NCBI GenBank assembly: GCA_003220535.1
Contig: QHSU01000067.1
Location: 1 to 64,000 of the forward strand
Length of the DNA: 64,000 nt
Source: Candidatus Rokuibacteriota bacterium
GTDB lineage: Bacteria > Methylomirabilota > Methylomirabilia > Rokubacteriales > CSP1-6
Direction: 5' to 3'
How positions within the stretch are numbered: position 1 is the first letter of the stretch; the number at the start of each line of letters is the position of its first letter. The position numbers and the translations under genes were made by a program. The notes beneath the pieces are model-generated. The model saw only the letters and a program-made list of their open reading frames with translations. It was not told the DNA's origin and made no database searches. Shown piece by piece: positions 32,631 to 40,447 of this stretch.

Positions 32631-33692
32631 ATGGTGAACCCGTCAGGACTCACGCACGTTTACGTCGGCGCGGCGGCGCGGATTCCCGGCGCGCTCGGGG
32701 GGATTTTCCGGCAAACCGTGGGCAGCGACCACTGGGAGTTGCTCGGCAAGGGGTTGCCCGAGCGAGCGGACGTCCAGGCGATCATCATTCACCCGACCGA
32801 TCCCAACGTGATCTTCGCGGGGTCTCAGGACGGCCCGTACCGGAGCCGCGATCGCGGGGCGAGCTGGGAGAAGCTCCCCTTCCCGGACTCGGGGCTGGAA
32901 GTCTGGTCGATCCTCATTCATCCACGTGATCCCCAGACCATGTACCTCGGGACCTCTCCGGTGGCTGTTTACCGCAGCGACAACGGTGGGGATTCCTGGC
33001 GAAAGCTTCCGGGCGTGAACTCGCCGGGGCGGGTCAAGATGGGCTTCCCGTGCCGTGTCACCCGGCTCGCGATCGACCCGACGTATCCCGACGAGATCTA
33101 CGCAGGACTCGAGGTCGACGGGGTTCTGAGAAGCCGCGACCGAGGGGAGACCTGGGAGGATGTCGGCCACGACCTCGTCAAGCTCGCCGAGCGTCCGCAC
33201 CTCAAGAGCCGGATCGCGAGCGACACCGAGAACGAGGGCATGCTCGACTCGCACGCGCTGACCGTGTCGAGCGCACAGCCGGGCACCGTCTTCCTCGCCG
33301 TGCGCATGGGCCTCTTCCGGAGCGCCGACCGTGGCAAGACTTGGGAAGACATGGAGATCGGACGCTTCTCGCCGCTGACGTACGCGCGTGACGTGCAGGT
33401 CTCGCCCCACGATTCCAGAACGCTGGTCGCCGCTCTGAGCCCCGCCGCGCGAAGCAAGGACGGCTCGCTCTATCGCAGCGACGACCTCGGGCAGACTTGG
33501 CGGCGCATCGACCACGGCATCAAGGCGGAAAGCACGATGATGGCGGTGTCGCTGCACCCACGAGATCCCGATCAGGTCTACAGCGTCGCGCGACAGGGGC
33601 AGGTCTTCGGCACCCGGGACGGCGGCCGGAGCTGGAAAGAGTGGCGGCTACCGGAGAAGGTTCAGGACATCTACGCCGTCGCCTGCGGCTGA
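32631..33692 (+). CDS. Asp-box (BNR/YCF48-like) repeat propeller protein
   Basis: A 353-residue protein built from six Asp-box units of the S/T-x-D-x-G-x-S/T-W type: YRSRDRGASWEKL, YRSDNGGDSWRKL, LRSRDRGETWEDV, FRSADRGKTWEDM, YRSDDLGQTWRRI and FGTRDGGRSWKEW. These mark sialidase-fold or YCF48-like propellers. No signal peptide is visible. ATG 32631 is chosen because a perfect AGGAGG sits six bases before it; the frame open from 32469 would translate the repeat pair. Function unknown; members are used as exported or cytoplasmic binding propellers. It is the only plus-strand gene in its surroundings and its leader carries the tandem repeat. Confidence 0.82.
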   Translation: MVNPSGLTHVYVGAAARIPGALGGIFRQTVGSDHWELLGKGLPERADVQAIIIHPTDPNVIFAGSQDGPYRSRDRGASWEKLPFPDSGLEVWSILIHPRDPQTMYLGTSPVAVYRSDNGGDSWRKLPGVNSPGRVKMGFPCRVTRLAIDPTYPDEIYAGLEVDGVLRSRDRGETWEDVGHDLVKLAERPHLKSRIASDTENEGMLDSHALTVSSAQPGTVFLAVRMGLFRSADRGKTWEDMEIGRFSPLTYARDVQVSPHDSRTLVAALSPAARSKDGSLYRSDDLGQTWRRIDHGIKAESTMMAVSLHPRDPDQVYSVARQGQVFGTRDGGRSWKEWRLPEKVQDIYAVACG

Positions 33693-33711
33693 GCGGCTCG
33701 GGGGACAGCGC

Positions 33712-34452
33712 TCAGGGTTTCGCGGCGATCACGATCCGGTAGCCGAGGTCCATCTCCGACCGGTCGAGGAGGTCTCCGTGGCGGCGCACCCACGTGCCGT
33801 CCGCCAGATCGCGGCGGAGCCGGTCCAGGCCGGGCTCGAGGTCGCGAAGTTTCGCGAAGGTCGAGATCGCGCCGCGGACTCCCACATCCAGGTAGGCGTG
33901 CGGCCGCCGCCAGTAGGCGCCGAGGAACCCGTCGACGCAGTCGTGGGGAATCGGCAGCGGGTGCACCTCGACACGCCCGAACGCGCGCTTGAAGGCCTCG
34001 ATCGAGGGAAAGATCGGACGATCGAGCTCCACGATCTCGGGGAAGTAATCGTCCACCAGCCAGAAGCCCGACGTCGACGGGTCCCAGGTCACGACGACGA
34101 TGCGGCGCCGGGCAACGCGCGCCAGCTCGTCGAGTCCGCGCGCCTGATCGGGCCAATGATGCACGGTGAGGATCGCCAGCGCCGCGGCGAATCCGTCGTC
34201 GCGGAACGGTAGCTCGGTCGCGGAGGCCTGCACGACGGGCGCGCTCCCGGGGCGCCGCTGGTGAATCATCGTCATCGCCGGCTCCACCGCGACGACGGAG
34301 CGGTCCGCGGGCTCGTAGGAGCCGGCGCCGGCGCCCACGTTCACGACGGTCTCCGCCCGGCTCAAGGCGCGCGTGATCGCGAGGTCGAGTCGCGGGTCGG
34401 GGCGCCGAAAGTCCCGGTAGCCGACACCGATCCGGTCGTACAGCGCCGTCAT
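33712..34452 (-). CDS. Class I SAM-dependent methyltransferase
   Basis: A 246-residue protein with the class I fold: motif I VVNVGAGAGSYEP (G-x-G-x-G), motif II VAVEPAMTMI, motif III-like 'LPFRDDGFAAALAILTVHHWP' and 'ARRRIVVVTWDPS' as motif IV. The N-terminus MTALYDRIGVGYRDFRRPDP is that of UbiE/methyltransferase_11-like proteins. Substrate unknown. It follows the DUF35 gene by 19 bp, so it probably ends the thiolase-like/DUF35 operon. Confidence 0.85.
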   Translation of the reverse strand: MTALYDRIGVGYRDFRRPDPRLDLAITRALSRAETVVNVGAGAGSYEPADRSVVAVEPAMTMIHQRRPGSAPVVQASATELPFRDDGFAAALAILTVHHWPDQARGLDELARVARRRIVVVTWDPSTSGFWLVDDYFPEIVELDRPIFPSIEAFKRAFGRVEVHPLPIPHDCVDGFLGAYWRRPHAYLDVGVRGAISTFAKLRDLEPGLDRLRRDLADGTWVRRHGDLLDRSEMDLGYRIVIAAKP

Positions 34453-34471
34453 CGCCGGGCACGGTGCTCGA

Positions 34472-34864
34472 TCAGGCGGGCGCGAACATCGGGACCGGCG
34501 GCCCGCCGTCGGTCGGCTTGAAGACCACCTTCACCCGCTGACCGATCCGGATGGCGTCGAGGTCGCAGTCGACGATGTTGGTCATCATCGTGACGCCTTC
34601 CTCCAGCGTCACGTACGCGATCGCGTACGGCACCGGCACCCGCCGCATGACGCTGTAGGAATAGATCGTGCCGCGGCCCGATGCGGTGATCCATTCCGTT
34701 CGGTCGCTCGCGCAAAAGGGGCAGATCGCCCGCGGATAGTGATGGGCCTGGCCGCACGCCGCACATTTCTTGAGCATCAGCGTGCCCTGAGCGGCCGCAT
34801 CGAAGAACGGCTTGATCTCCGGATTCACCATGGGCGCCGGATACTTCCGCTCCGTCGTACTCAT
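34472..34864 (-). CDS. DUF35 Zn-ribbon/OB-fold protein, partner of thiolase-like enzyme
   Basis: A 130-residue protein with a zinc ribbon (CAACGQAHHYPRAICPFC, two Cys pairs) and an OB-fold ('GTIYSYSVMRRVPVPYAIAYVTLEEGVTMMTNIVDCDLDAIRIGQRVKVVF'). DUF35 proteins bind acyl-CoA and pair with thiolase-superfamily proteins; in steroid side-chain degradation they form aldolase complexes (ChsH2-DUF35 with Ltp2). The thiolase-like gene ends 4 bp upstream, supporting a complex. Confidence 0.88.
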   Translation of the reverse strand: MSTTERKYPAPMVNPEIKPFFDAAAQGTLMLKKCAACGQAHHYPRAICPFCASDRTEWITASGRGTIYSYSVMRRVPVPYAIAYVTLEEGVTMMTNIVDCDLDAIRIGQRVKVVFKPTDGGPPVPMFAPA

Positions 34865-34868
34865 CGCT

Positions 34869-36038
34869 CTACTCCCGGCCCATGATCAGCGTGGCGCTGC
34901 CGTGGCGCGTGCCGAGCGAGCCGCCGGTCCCGTGCGCCAGCGCCACGTCGCAGCTCTTCACCTGGACCTTCGGGTGGGCCTCGCCGCGGAGCTGGCGCAC
35001 CGCCTCGACCACCTTCGTCAGTCCGCCGCGGTTGGCCGGATGGTTGTTACAGAGCCCGCCCCCGTCGGTGTTGAAGGGCAGCCGGCCGACGCCCGAGATC
35101 AAGTTGCCGTCGGCGACCAGCTTGCCGCCCTGGCCCTTCGCGCAAAAGCCGAGGTCCTCGAGGGTGATGAGCACGGTGATCGTGAAGCTGTCGTAGATCG
35201 ACACGTACTTGATGTCGGCGTGCGTCACTCCGGCCTCGGCGAACGCCGCGGGCCCCGACCAGACCGCGCCGGAGTAGGTCAGGTCGATCTTGCCGCCCAT
35301 CTGGTGCTTCGGCGCCTCGCCGGCTCCGAGCACCTTCACCAGCGGACGCTTCAGGCCCCTGGCGATCTCGGGCTTCACGACCACGATCGCGCCGCCGCCG
35401 TCCGTGATGACGCAGCAGTCGAGCCGGTGCAGCGGATCGGCGATCATCGGCGAGTTGATGACTTCCTCGACCGTGACCACTTCGCGCAAGAGCGCGTGCG
35501 GATTGTGCTGGGCGTGCTGCGAGGCCGCGACCTTGATCCAGGCGAGCTGCGCGCTGGTGGTGCCGTACTGGTGCATGTGGCGCATCGCGGCCATCCCGTA
35601 CTGATTCGCCACGGTGGGACCGAACGGGTATTCGAACGGCGCGTCGGGCGAGGCGGCGACCGGGGCGCGGGGCACGGTGCCGGTGGCCATGCCCTCGGCG
35701 CGGGGCCGGCCGGCGAGCGTGATCAGCGCGACGTCGCACTTGCCCAGGGCGATCGCCTCGGCGGCGTGCGCGACGTGGATGACGTAGGACGACCCGCCCG
35801 TCTCCGTCGTGTCCATGTGCCGGAGCTTGAGCCCCATGTAGTCCGCCATGGAGAGCGGGCCCAGGCCGGGCGCGTCGCCGGCGCAGAAGTAGCCGTCCAC
35901 GTCGTCCTTGGTCAGGCCCGCGTCCGCCAGGGCGCCTTTCGCGACCTCGGCGTGGAGCTGGGCCAATGACTTGTCGTCAGCCTTGCGCGTGGGATGCTCG
36001 TAGATGCCCGCGATGCACGCCTTGCCTTTGATCGTCAT
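34869..36038 (-). CDS. Thiolase-superfamily (SCP-x/Ltp2-like) protein lacking the nucleophilic Cys
   Basis: A 389-residue thiolase-like protein: 'KACIAGIYEHPTRKADDKSL', 'DDVDGYFCAGDAPG', 'VSIYDSFTITVLITLEDLGFC', 'GGGLCNNHPANRGGLTKVVEAVRQLRG' and the end 'HGTGGSLGTRHGSATLIMGRE'. At the position of the catalytic Cys (usually CASG) it has GGSS, as in lipid-transfer-protein-type thiolase homologues that act as acyl-CoA retro-aldolases. With the adjacent DUF35 protein an aldolase complex is plausible. ATG 36038 has GAGGAGGG about ten bases upstream; the frame is open to 36074. Confidence 0.85.
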   Translation of the reverse strand: MTIKGKACIAGIYEHPTRKADDKSLAQLHAEVAKGALADAGLTKDDVDGYFCAGDAPGLGPLSMADYMGLKLRHMDTTETGGSSYVIHVAHAAEAIALGKCDVALITLAGRPRAEGMATGTVPRAPVAASPDAPFEYPFGPTVANQYGMAAMRHMHQYGTTSAQLAWIKVAASQHAQHNPHALLREVVTVEEVINSPMIADPLHRLDCCVITDGGGAIVVVKPEIARGLKRPLVKVLGAGEAPKHQMGGKIDLTYSGAVWSGPAAFAEAGVTHADIKYVSIYDSFTITVLITLEDLGFCAKGQGGKLVADGNLISGVGRLPFNTDGGGLCNNHPANRGGLTKVVEAVRQLRGEAHPKVQVKSCDVALAHGTGGSLGTRHGSATLIMGRE

Positions 36039-36101
36039 CTGCGCCTCGCCCTCCTCATCATTCGTGGCCCGCATTCTACTCTACCCACGGCGAGCCGCGC
36101 G

Positions 36102-36350
36102 TCATGGTCTGGCTCCCTCACGGGACTCCCGCACACACTGCAATGTGCGCAGGTCCTGCTCGACGAACCTGACCTTCATCGGCCCTTGTGGCGTCTCGAT
36201 GATCCAATGCGTGTTCGACTTTCTGACGGACTTGCAGAACCCCGTCGCCCACTTCGGAAGATTCTCGGAATTCGAGACGAACCGATACACGTCGCTCGCC
36301 GGACGATTGACCGATACACTCAACGTTCGAGACGCAATCGTCATCGCCAT
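36102..36350 (-). pseudogene. C-terminally truncated SRPBCC (polyketide-cyclase-like) protein
   Basis: The 82-codon frame matches only the N-terminal half of SRPBCC/START-like proteins: 'SRTLSVSVNRPASDVYRFVSNSENLPKWATGFCKSVRKS' and 'IIETPQGPMKVRFVEQ'. Homology then stops and the last 20 residues are unrelated, whereas complete members have about 140-150 residues. No continuation is found downstream in any frame. The start is well supported (AGGAGA before ATG 36350). It is probably a deleted gene, or less likely a small functional domain. It diverges from the DUF2214 gene across only 26 bp. Confidence 0.65.
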
Positions 36351-36376
36351 CGAAGCTCTCCTGAGGAGGCGCGCGC

Positions 36377-36823
36377 ATGCTGGAACCGTTGGTCGCTTAT
36401 CTCCACTATCTCAGCATCATACTCACCGGCGGGTTCCTCGTCGGCGAGCTCGTCGTATGCCGACCCGGATTGACCTCGGAGCAGGCGCGCCGGCTGCCAG
36501 TCATCGACATCGTCTTCTTCGTCTCCGCGCTCGCCGCGCTCGCGACCGGCCTGCTCCGCCTGTTCTTCTACGCCAAGGGCGTCGAGTTCTACGTCGGCAA
36601 CCCATTTTTCTGGGCGAAGATGGCCCTCTACGTGATCATCGCGACGCTCTCGATCAAGCCGACGCGCACCTTCATTCGCTGGAAGCGCACGCTCGCGGGG
36701 AGCGGTGCCGCTCCTTCGGGCGACGAGATCGCCGGCGTGCGACGCTTCATCCACATCGAGCTCGGACTGCTGGTGCTCCTGCCGCTGATGGCGGTGCTCA
36801 TGGCACGCGGCATCGGACGCTGA
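36377..36823 (+). CDS. DUF2214 family inner-membrane protein
   Basis: A 148-residue protein with four hydrophobic helices (MLEPLVAYLHYLSIILTGGFLVGEL; IVFFVSALAALATGLLRLFFY; FWAKMALYVIIATLSI; ELGLLVLLPLMAVLMARG) and the 'YLHYLSI' and 'GNPFFWAKM' motifs of DUF2214. Function unknown. The ribosome-binding site (GAGGAGG) lies six to eight bases before ATG 36377 and shares the palindromic TCCTGAGGA with that of the divergent SRPBCC remnant. The SDR gene starts 62 bp downstream. Confidence 0.82.
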   Translation: MLEPLVAYLHYLSIILTGGFLVGELVVCRPGLTSEQARRLPVIDIVFFVSALAALATGLLRLFFYAKGVEFYVGNPFFWAKMALYVIIATLSIKPTRTFIRWKRTLAGSGAAPSGDEIAGVRRFIHIELGLLVLLPLMAVLMARGIGR

Positions 36824-36885
36824 GCGTCCGTCGAGCGCACGAACGTGGCACGATCGCGCTACACTGCCGGACGCGGGAGGTTTCT

Positions 36886-37626
36886 ATGCGTGTCCTCGTG
36901 ACGGGGGCGCAGGGTCGAAAGGCGCAGATCGCGGCGGTCGACGTCGAGCCTTCCCCCAGCCTCGACGGCCTGGTCGAGGAACTGCGCAAGCACGAGGCCG
37001 AGCCGCTGGCGCTCTACGACGACATGGGCAGCGCAGACGCCCCCGGGCGGGTCGTTGGTGACGCCATCGGTCGATTCGGCGGCTTGGATGGCCTCGTGAG
37101 CAACGCCGGCATCAACCGGCCCGGACCGCTCGTGGACTACTCCGTCGAGGACTGGGACCGCATGTTCGCCGTGAACACGCGCGCGACATGGCTTTTGGCG
37201 AAGGCGGCTCACCCGGCGCTGAAGACCTCGCGGGGGGCGATCGTCGCCGTGGGATCGATGTCCGGCACGAATGCGCACGCGAACCTGGGTCCGTATGGGC
37301 CCACCAAGGCGGCGGTCATCATGCTGGCGCGGGTGCTCGCGCAGGAGTTCGGGCGAGACGGCATCCGCGTCAACACCGTCTCGCCCGGCATGGTGCGCAC
37401 GGGGATGACGGCGCGAGTGTACGCGGACCAGAGCGTCGCCGCCGAGCGCGACGCCCTCGTGCCCCTCGGGCGGGTCGCGACGCCGGAGGACATCGCCGAC
37501 GTCATCGCGTTCTTGCTGGGTCCCGACGCGCGCTACGTCAACGGCCACGACCTCGTCGTCGACGGCGGCGTCAGCGGAAACTTCCTCGGACGCCTGCCGG
37601 GGACCTCACAGATCACGCGCAGCTGA
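36886..37626 (+). CDS. Short-chain dehydrogenase (SDR) lacking the TGxxxGIG loop
   Basis: A 246-residue SDR-family protein. 'LDGLVSNAGINRP' (NAG), 'GAIVAVGSMSG' (catalytic Ser), 'YGPTKAAV' (Tyr-x3-Lys), 'GIRVNTVSPGMVRTGM' and 'YVNGHDLVVDGGVSGN' are all intact. But the N-terminus reads MRVLVTGAQGRKAQIAAVDVE: the Gly-rich NAD(P) loop and first helix are shortened by about a dozen residues compared with the family, with the frame preserved. The cofactor site is probably destroyed, so this may be inactive or an assembly artefact. ATG 36886 follows GGGAGG at five bases. Confidence 0.78.
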   Translation: MRVLVTGAQGRKAQIAAVDVEPSPSLDGLVEELRKHEAEPLALYDDMGSADAPGRVVGDAIGRFGGLDGLVSNAGINRPGPLVDYSVEDWDRMFAVNTRATWLLAKAAHPALKTSRGAIVAVGSMSGTNAHANLGPYGPTKAAVIMLARVLAQEFGRDGIRVNTVSPGMVRTGMTARVYADQSVAAERDALVPLGRVATPEDIADVIAFLLGPDARYVNGHDLVVDGGVSGNFLGRLPGTSQITRS

Positions 37627-37634
37627 GCGGCTTC

Positions 37635-39224
37635 TCACGGATCCGCGCACACGAAGTTGACGGCGTCGTCGATGCTGCCGGAGCCGACGTGGCGCGCGAC
37701 GCGCGGATACGGGCAGAGGGGCCGCGTGCGCGTGACCTGGTCCCCCTCGACGCGCGCCGCCGGGATGGTCTCCGGCGCCACACCCCCCTCGACCCAGTTG
37801 ATCAGGCTGGTCATCGCATCGAAGCGGTCGGTGCCGACGCCGCCCCGACAGTGGAACATTCCCGGCACCAGGAACAGGCGGAAAAAGTCCCGGGTGTCGG
37901 GCCCGTTCGTCGCGACCGCCTTCTCGTAGTAGTCGATCGCCATGAACGGGGTCAGGGCCGTGTCGGCCCAGCCGAAATACATCAGGAGCTTGCCACCCCG
38001 GTTGCGGAATGTGGCGAGGTCCGGGTCGGCGGCGTTGAGGAGCCGGCGAATGTCGCCCGTGCGCTCGGGATCCTTGTCGAAGTCGAAGGTCGCCCAGTCG
38101 TAGTTCGGATCCGCCTTCCCGAACGCCATGTACCTCATGAACGATTCGCTGTAGGCGAGCTGCAACGACTTACCGCCGTCGCGTCCGATCAGCCACCGGT
38201 CCCAACCGCTCGAAGGCTGGGCTTCGCCGAACGACGAGGCGCCCGCTTTCTCGGCGCCGATCGGCTGGCCGGGAAAGTAGGCCTTGCCGTCCTTGACCAC
38301 CCCGCCGTAGATCTTCTTCAGGGCTCCGGCTTGCGCCGCGGTGACGCAGTTCGCCGCCGGACTGCCGGGGCATTTGGGCAAGTCGCGCGCGGGGTCGAAG
38401 GGGCAGCGCCGCGGGTCGTCGATGACGCCGTCGACTCCGCCGCACTTGGCGTAGACGACGTCCGCGACGAGCTTCAGCGTGTCCAGGGTCAGCGGCCCCT
38501 GGCGCAGCGCCCGGGCGTTCCAGAGGCCGGCGATCGTGGTATCGACGAAGTTCAGCACCGGCGCGCCGGCGACGATCCCGTCGAAATCGCCCGGGAATCG
38601 CTGCGCCGAGATCAGCGCCTGCCGGCCCCCGGTCGAGCAGCCGTCCCAGTACGAATAGGCGACCGGGCGATCGTAGTACCGCGTCGCGATGCCCTTCGCC
38701 GTCATCGCCGTCAGGTGCACCGCGCGGAACGCATAGTCGGTCACCTTCTGCGGGTTGAGGGCGAAGCTCGCCAGCGGCTCCTGCGTCGCGTCGTGGCCGG
38801 AATTGGTGGTGGCGGTGGCGAAGCCGTGGCGTAGCGCCGTCGCGCGGATCGCGGCTCGCGGCGGGCTGTCCGGAGACTCGCCGGCGAAGCCGCCGTTGCC
38901 GTTCATGTAGAAGCGGCGGTTCCATGCGGCGGGCATGTTCACCTCGAAGCGGATCTCCGACGCGATCGTGCCGGCCACGCGACAATGCTCCGGCACGCCG
39001 TCAGCCGCCGCGACGACCTCGGCGGACTGGATCGACACGCTGCCGGCCGTCAGACCGCGCATGTCGCGGCAGGCGATCTGCGGTTTCACGGTCGCCCTGG
39101 AGAAGTTCAGCGGCGATTTCGCCGCGTCCACGAAGCTCGAGCGGTTCTGGGCCGCCGCCGGCGTGGCCAGCGCGAGCGCGGTGAGCGCCGCGGCGATGAC
39201 CGATGCGGACCTCCGACGTGGCAT
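37635..39224 (-). CDS. Tannase/feruloyl esterase family hydrolase, secreted
   Basis: A 529-residue exported protein (signal peptide RRRSASVIAAALTALALATPAAAQ). The alpha/beta-hydrolase nucleophile motif is 'YWDGCSTGGRQALI' (G-C-S-T-G-G, with the Cys of the family's CS disulphide). Further family marks are 'LAYSESFMRYMAFG', 'GGKLLMYFGWADTALTP' (Asp) and 'FFRLFLVPGMFHCRGG' (His, Cys), as in PF07519 tannases/feruloyl esterases. It is expected to cleave aryl esters of plant polyphenols outside the cytoplasm. Convergent with the SDR gene, 8 bp apart. Confidence 0.88.
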   Translation of the reverse strand: MPRRRSASVIAAALTALALATPAAAQNRSSFVDAAKSPLNFSRATVKPQIACRDMRGLTAGSVSIQSAEVVAAADGVPEHCRVAGTIASEIRFEVNMPAAWNRRFYMNGNGGFAGESPDSPPRAAIRATALRHGFATATTNSGHDATQEPLASFALNPQKVTDYAFRAVHLTAMTAKGIATRYYDRPVAYSYWDGCSTGGRQALISAQRFPGDFDGIVAGAPVLNFVDTTIAGLWNARALRQGPLTLDTLKLVADVVYAKCGGVDGVIDDPRRCPFDPARDLPKCPGSPAANCVTAAQAGALKKIYGGVVKDGKAYFPGQPIGAEKAGASSFGEAQPSSGWDRWLIGRDGGKSLQLAYSESFMRYMAFGKADPNYDWATFDFDKDPERTGDIRRLLNAADPDLATFRNRGGKLLMYFGWADTALTPFMAIDYYEKAVATNGPDTRDFFRLFLVPGMFHCRGGVGTDRFDAMTSLINWVEGGVAPETIPAARVEGDQVTRTRPLCPYPRVARHVGSGSIDDAVNFVCADP

Positions 39225-39306
39225 TCGAGCGTCCTCCTTCCCCGATTGTCCGTCCGGCGCCGCCGATTCGTCACGCCGCGCCGCAGCCGGTTGACCTTCC
39301 GGCGGC

Positions 39307-40254
39307 TCAGCCGCCGGCTACGCCTTGCGTGTTCACGTAGAGCGCGTAGAGCGACTGGCTCGCCGCCATGAAGAGCCGGTTGCGCTTGACCCCGCCGAAG
39401 CAGAGGTTGGCGCAGCGCTCCGGAAGCAGAATGCGGCCGATGAGCTTGGCGGACGGATTGAAGATCGCCACGCCGTCCAGCCCATCGCCCCCACCCCAGC
39501 CGCACCAGAGGTTGCCGTCCGTGTCGCAGCGCATCCCGTCGGGAACGCCGTCTCCGCAATTCACGAACACGCGGCCGTTGGCGAGCCGCGTCCCGCCGTC
39601 GACGACGTCGAAGATCCGGATCTCGCGCGGCACGGCGCCGCTGACGACGACGTACAGCCTCGACTCGTCGGGCGTGAAGCAGAGACCGTTGGGGCGAGGG
39701 ACGTCGCCCGTCACCACGGTCGGCTGGCCCGTCACGCCATCGACCCGGTAGACGTTCGTCGGCAGCTCGGGGCTCGCGACGTGGCCTTCGTAGTTCCCGA
39801 GGATGCCGAACGGCGGATCGCTGAACCAGACCGAGCCGTCCGACTTGCAGACGACGTCGTTGGGCGAGTTGAGGGGCTTGCCCTGGTAGCGGTCGGCCAG
39901 GACGGTGATGGTGCCGTCGTGCTCGGTGCGCGTCACGCGCCGCGCGTCGTGCTCGCAGGACACCAGGCGGCCCTGGCGATCGCGCGTGTTGCCATTGGTG
40001 TTGTTCGAGGGCTTGCGGAAGATGCTGACCACACCCGTCTCCTCCTCCCACTTCATGATCCGGTTGTTCGGGATGTCGCTCCAGAGGAGGAAGCGTCCAT
40101 CACCGAACCAGACCGGGCCTTCCGACCATCGAAAGCCCGTGGCGAGGCGCTCGACGGCCGCGAGGTTGAGCCGGTACTGTGCGAAGCTCGGATCGAGCAC
40201 CTGGACCGCCGGGTCCGGATACCTCACGGGGCTGCCGTGCCAGCGGTCCTCCAT
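39307..40254 (-). CDS. SMP-30/gluconolactonase family protein
   Basis: A 315-residue six-bladed propeller: 'TGFRWSEGPVWFGDGRFLLWSDIPNNRIMKW' (Glu ligand), 'HDARRVTRTEHDGTITVLADRYQGKPLNSPNDVV' (Asn-Asp), 'RPNGLCFTPDESRLYVV' (Asn), 'GVPDGMRCDTDGNLWCGWGGG' (Asp), matching the divalent-metal site of SMP-30 lactonases. No signal peptide. It hydrolyses a sugar-type lactone in the family; the substrate here is unknown. Confidence 0.88.
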   Translation of the reverse strand: MEDRWHGSPVRYPDPAVQVLDPSFAQYRLNLAAVERLATGFRWSEGPVWFGDGRFLLWSDIPNNRIMKWEEETGVVSIFRKPSNNTNGNTRDRQGRLVSCEHDARRVTRTEHDGTITVLADRYQGKPLNSPNDVVCKSDGSVWFSDPPFGILGNYEGHVASPELPTNVYRVDGVTGQPTVVTGDVPRPNGLCFTPDESRLYVVVSGAVPREIRIFDVVDGGTRLANGRVFVNCGDGVPDGMRCDTDGNLWCGWGGGDGLDGVAIFNPSAKLIGRILLPERCANLCFGGVKRNRLFMAASQSLYALYVNTQGVAGG

Positions 40255-40327
40255 AGCGCTCCTCTCGACAAGCGGGTGTAGGATTTTCGAACGCTCGGAG
40301 TCTAACAGGAGACGCCACGAGACCTAC

Positions 40328-40399
40328 GTGAAGAACCTCGTCCCGCACGACACCCTCTACAACCACGGACGGATGCAGGAGGTGTGGCTGGACAAGTAG
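40328..40399 (+). other. Possible tail fragment of a lost gene (ends MQEVWLDK)
   Basis: In the 193-bp gap before the crotonase gene, a short plus-strand frame reads NLVPHDTLYNHGRMQEVWLDK and stops at 40397-40399. It has the look of a protein C-terminus but no upstream part survives. A near-identical 15-base word encoding QEVWL recurs at 57432-57446. I do not recognise the family. Confidence 0.25.
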
Positions 40400-40447
40400 G
40401 CGGGCCCCACGGTAGGTTGGACGACATCACGTGACGAGGAGAGCGCC

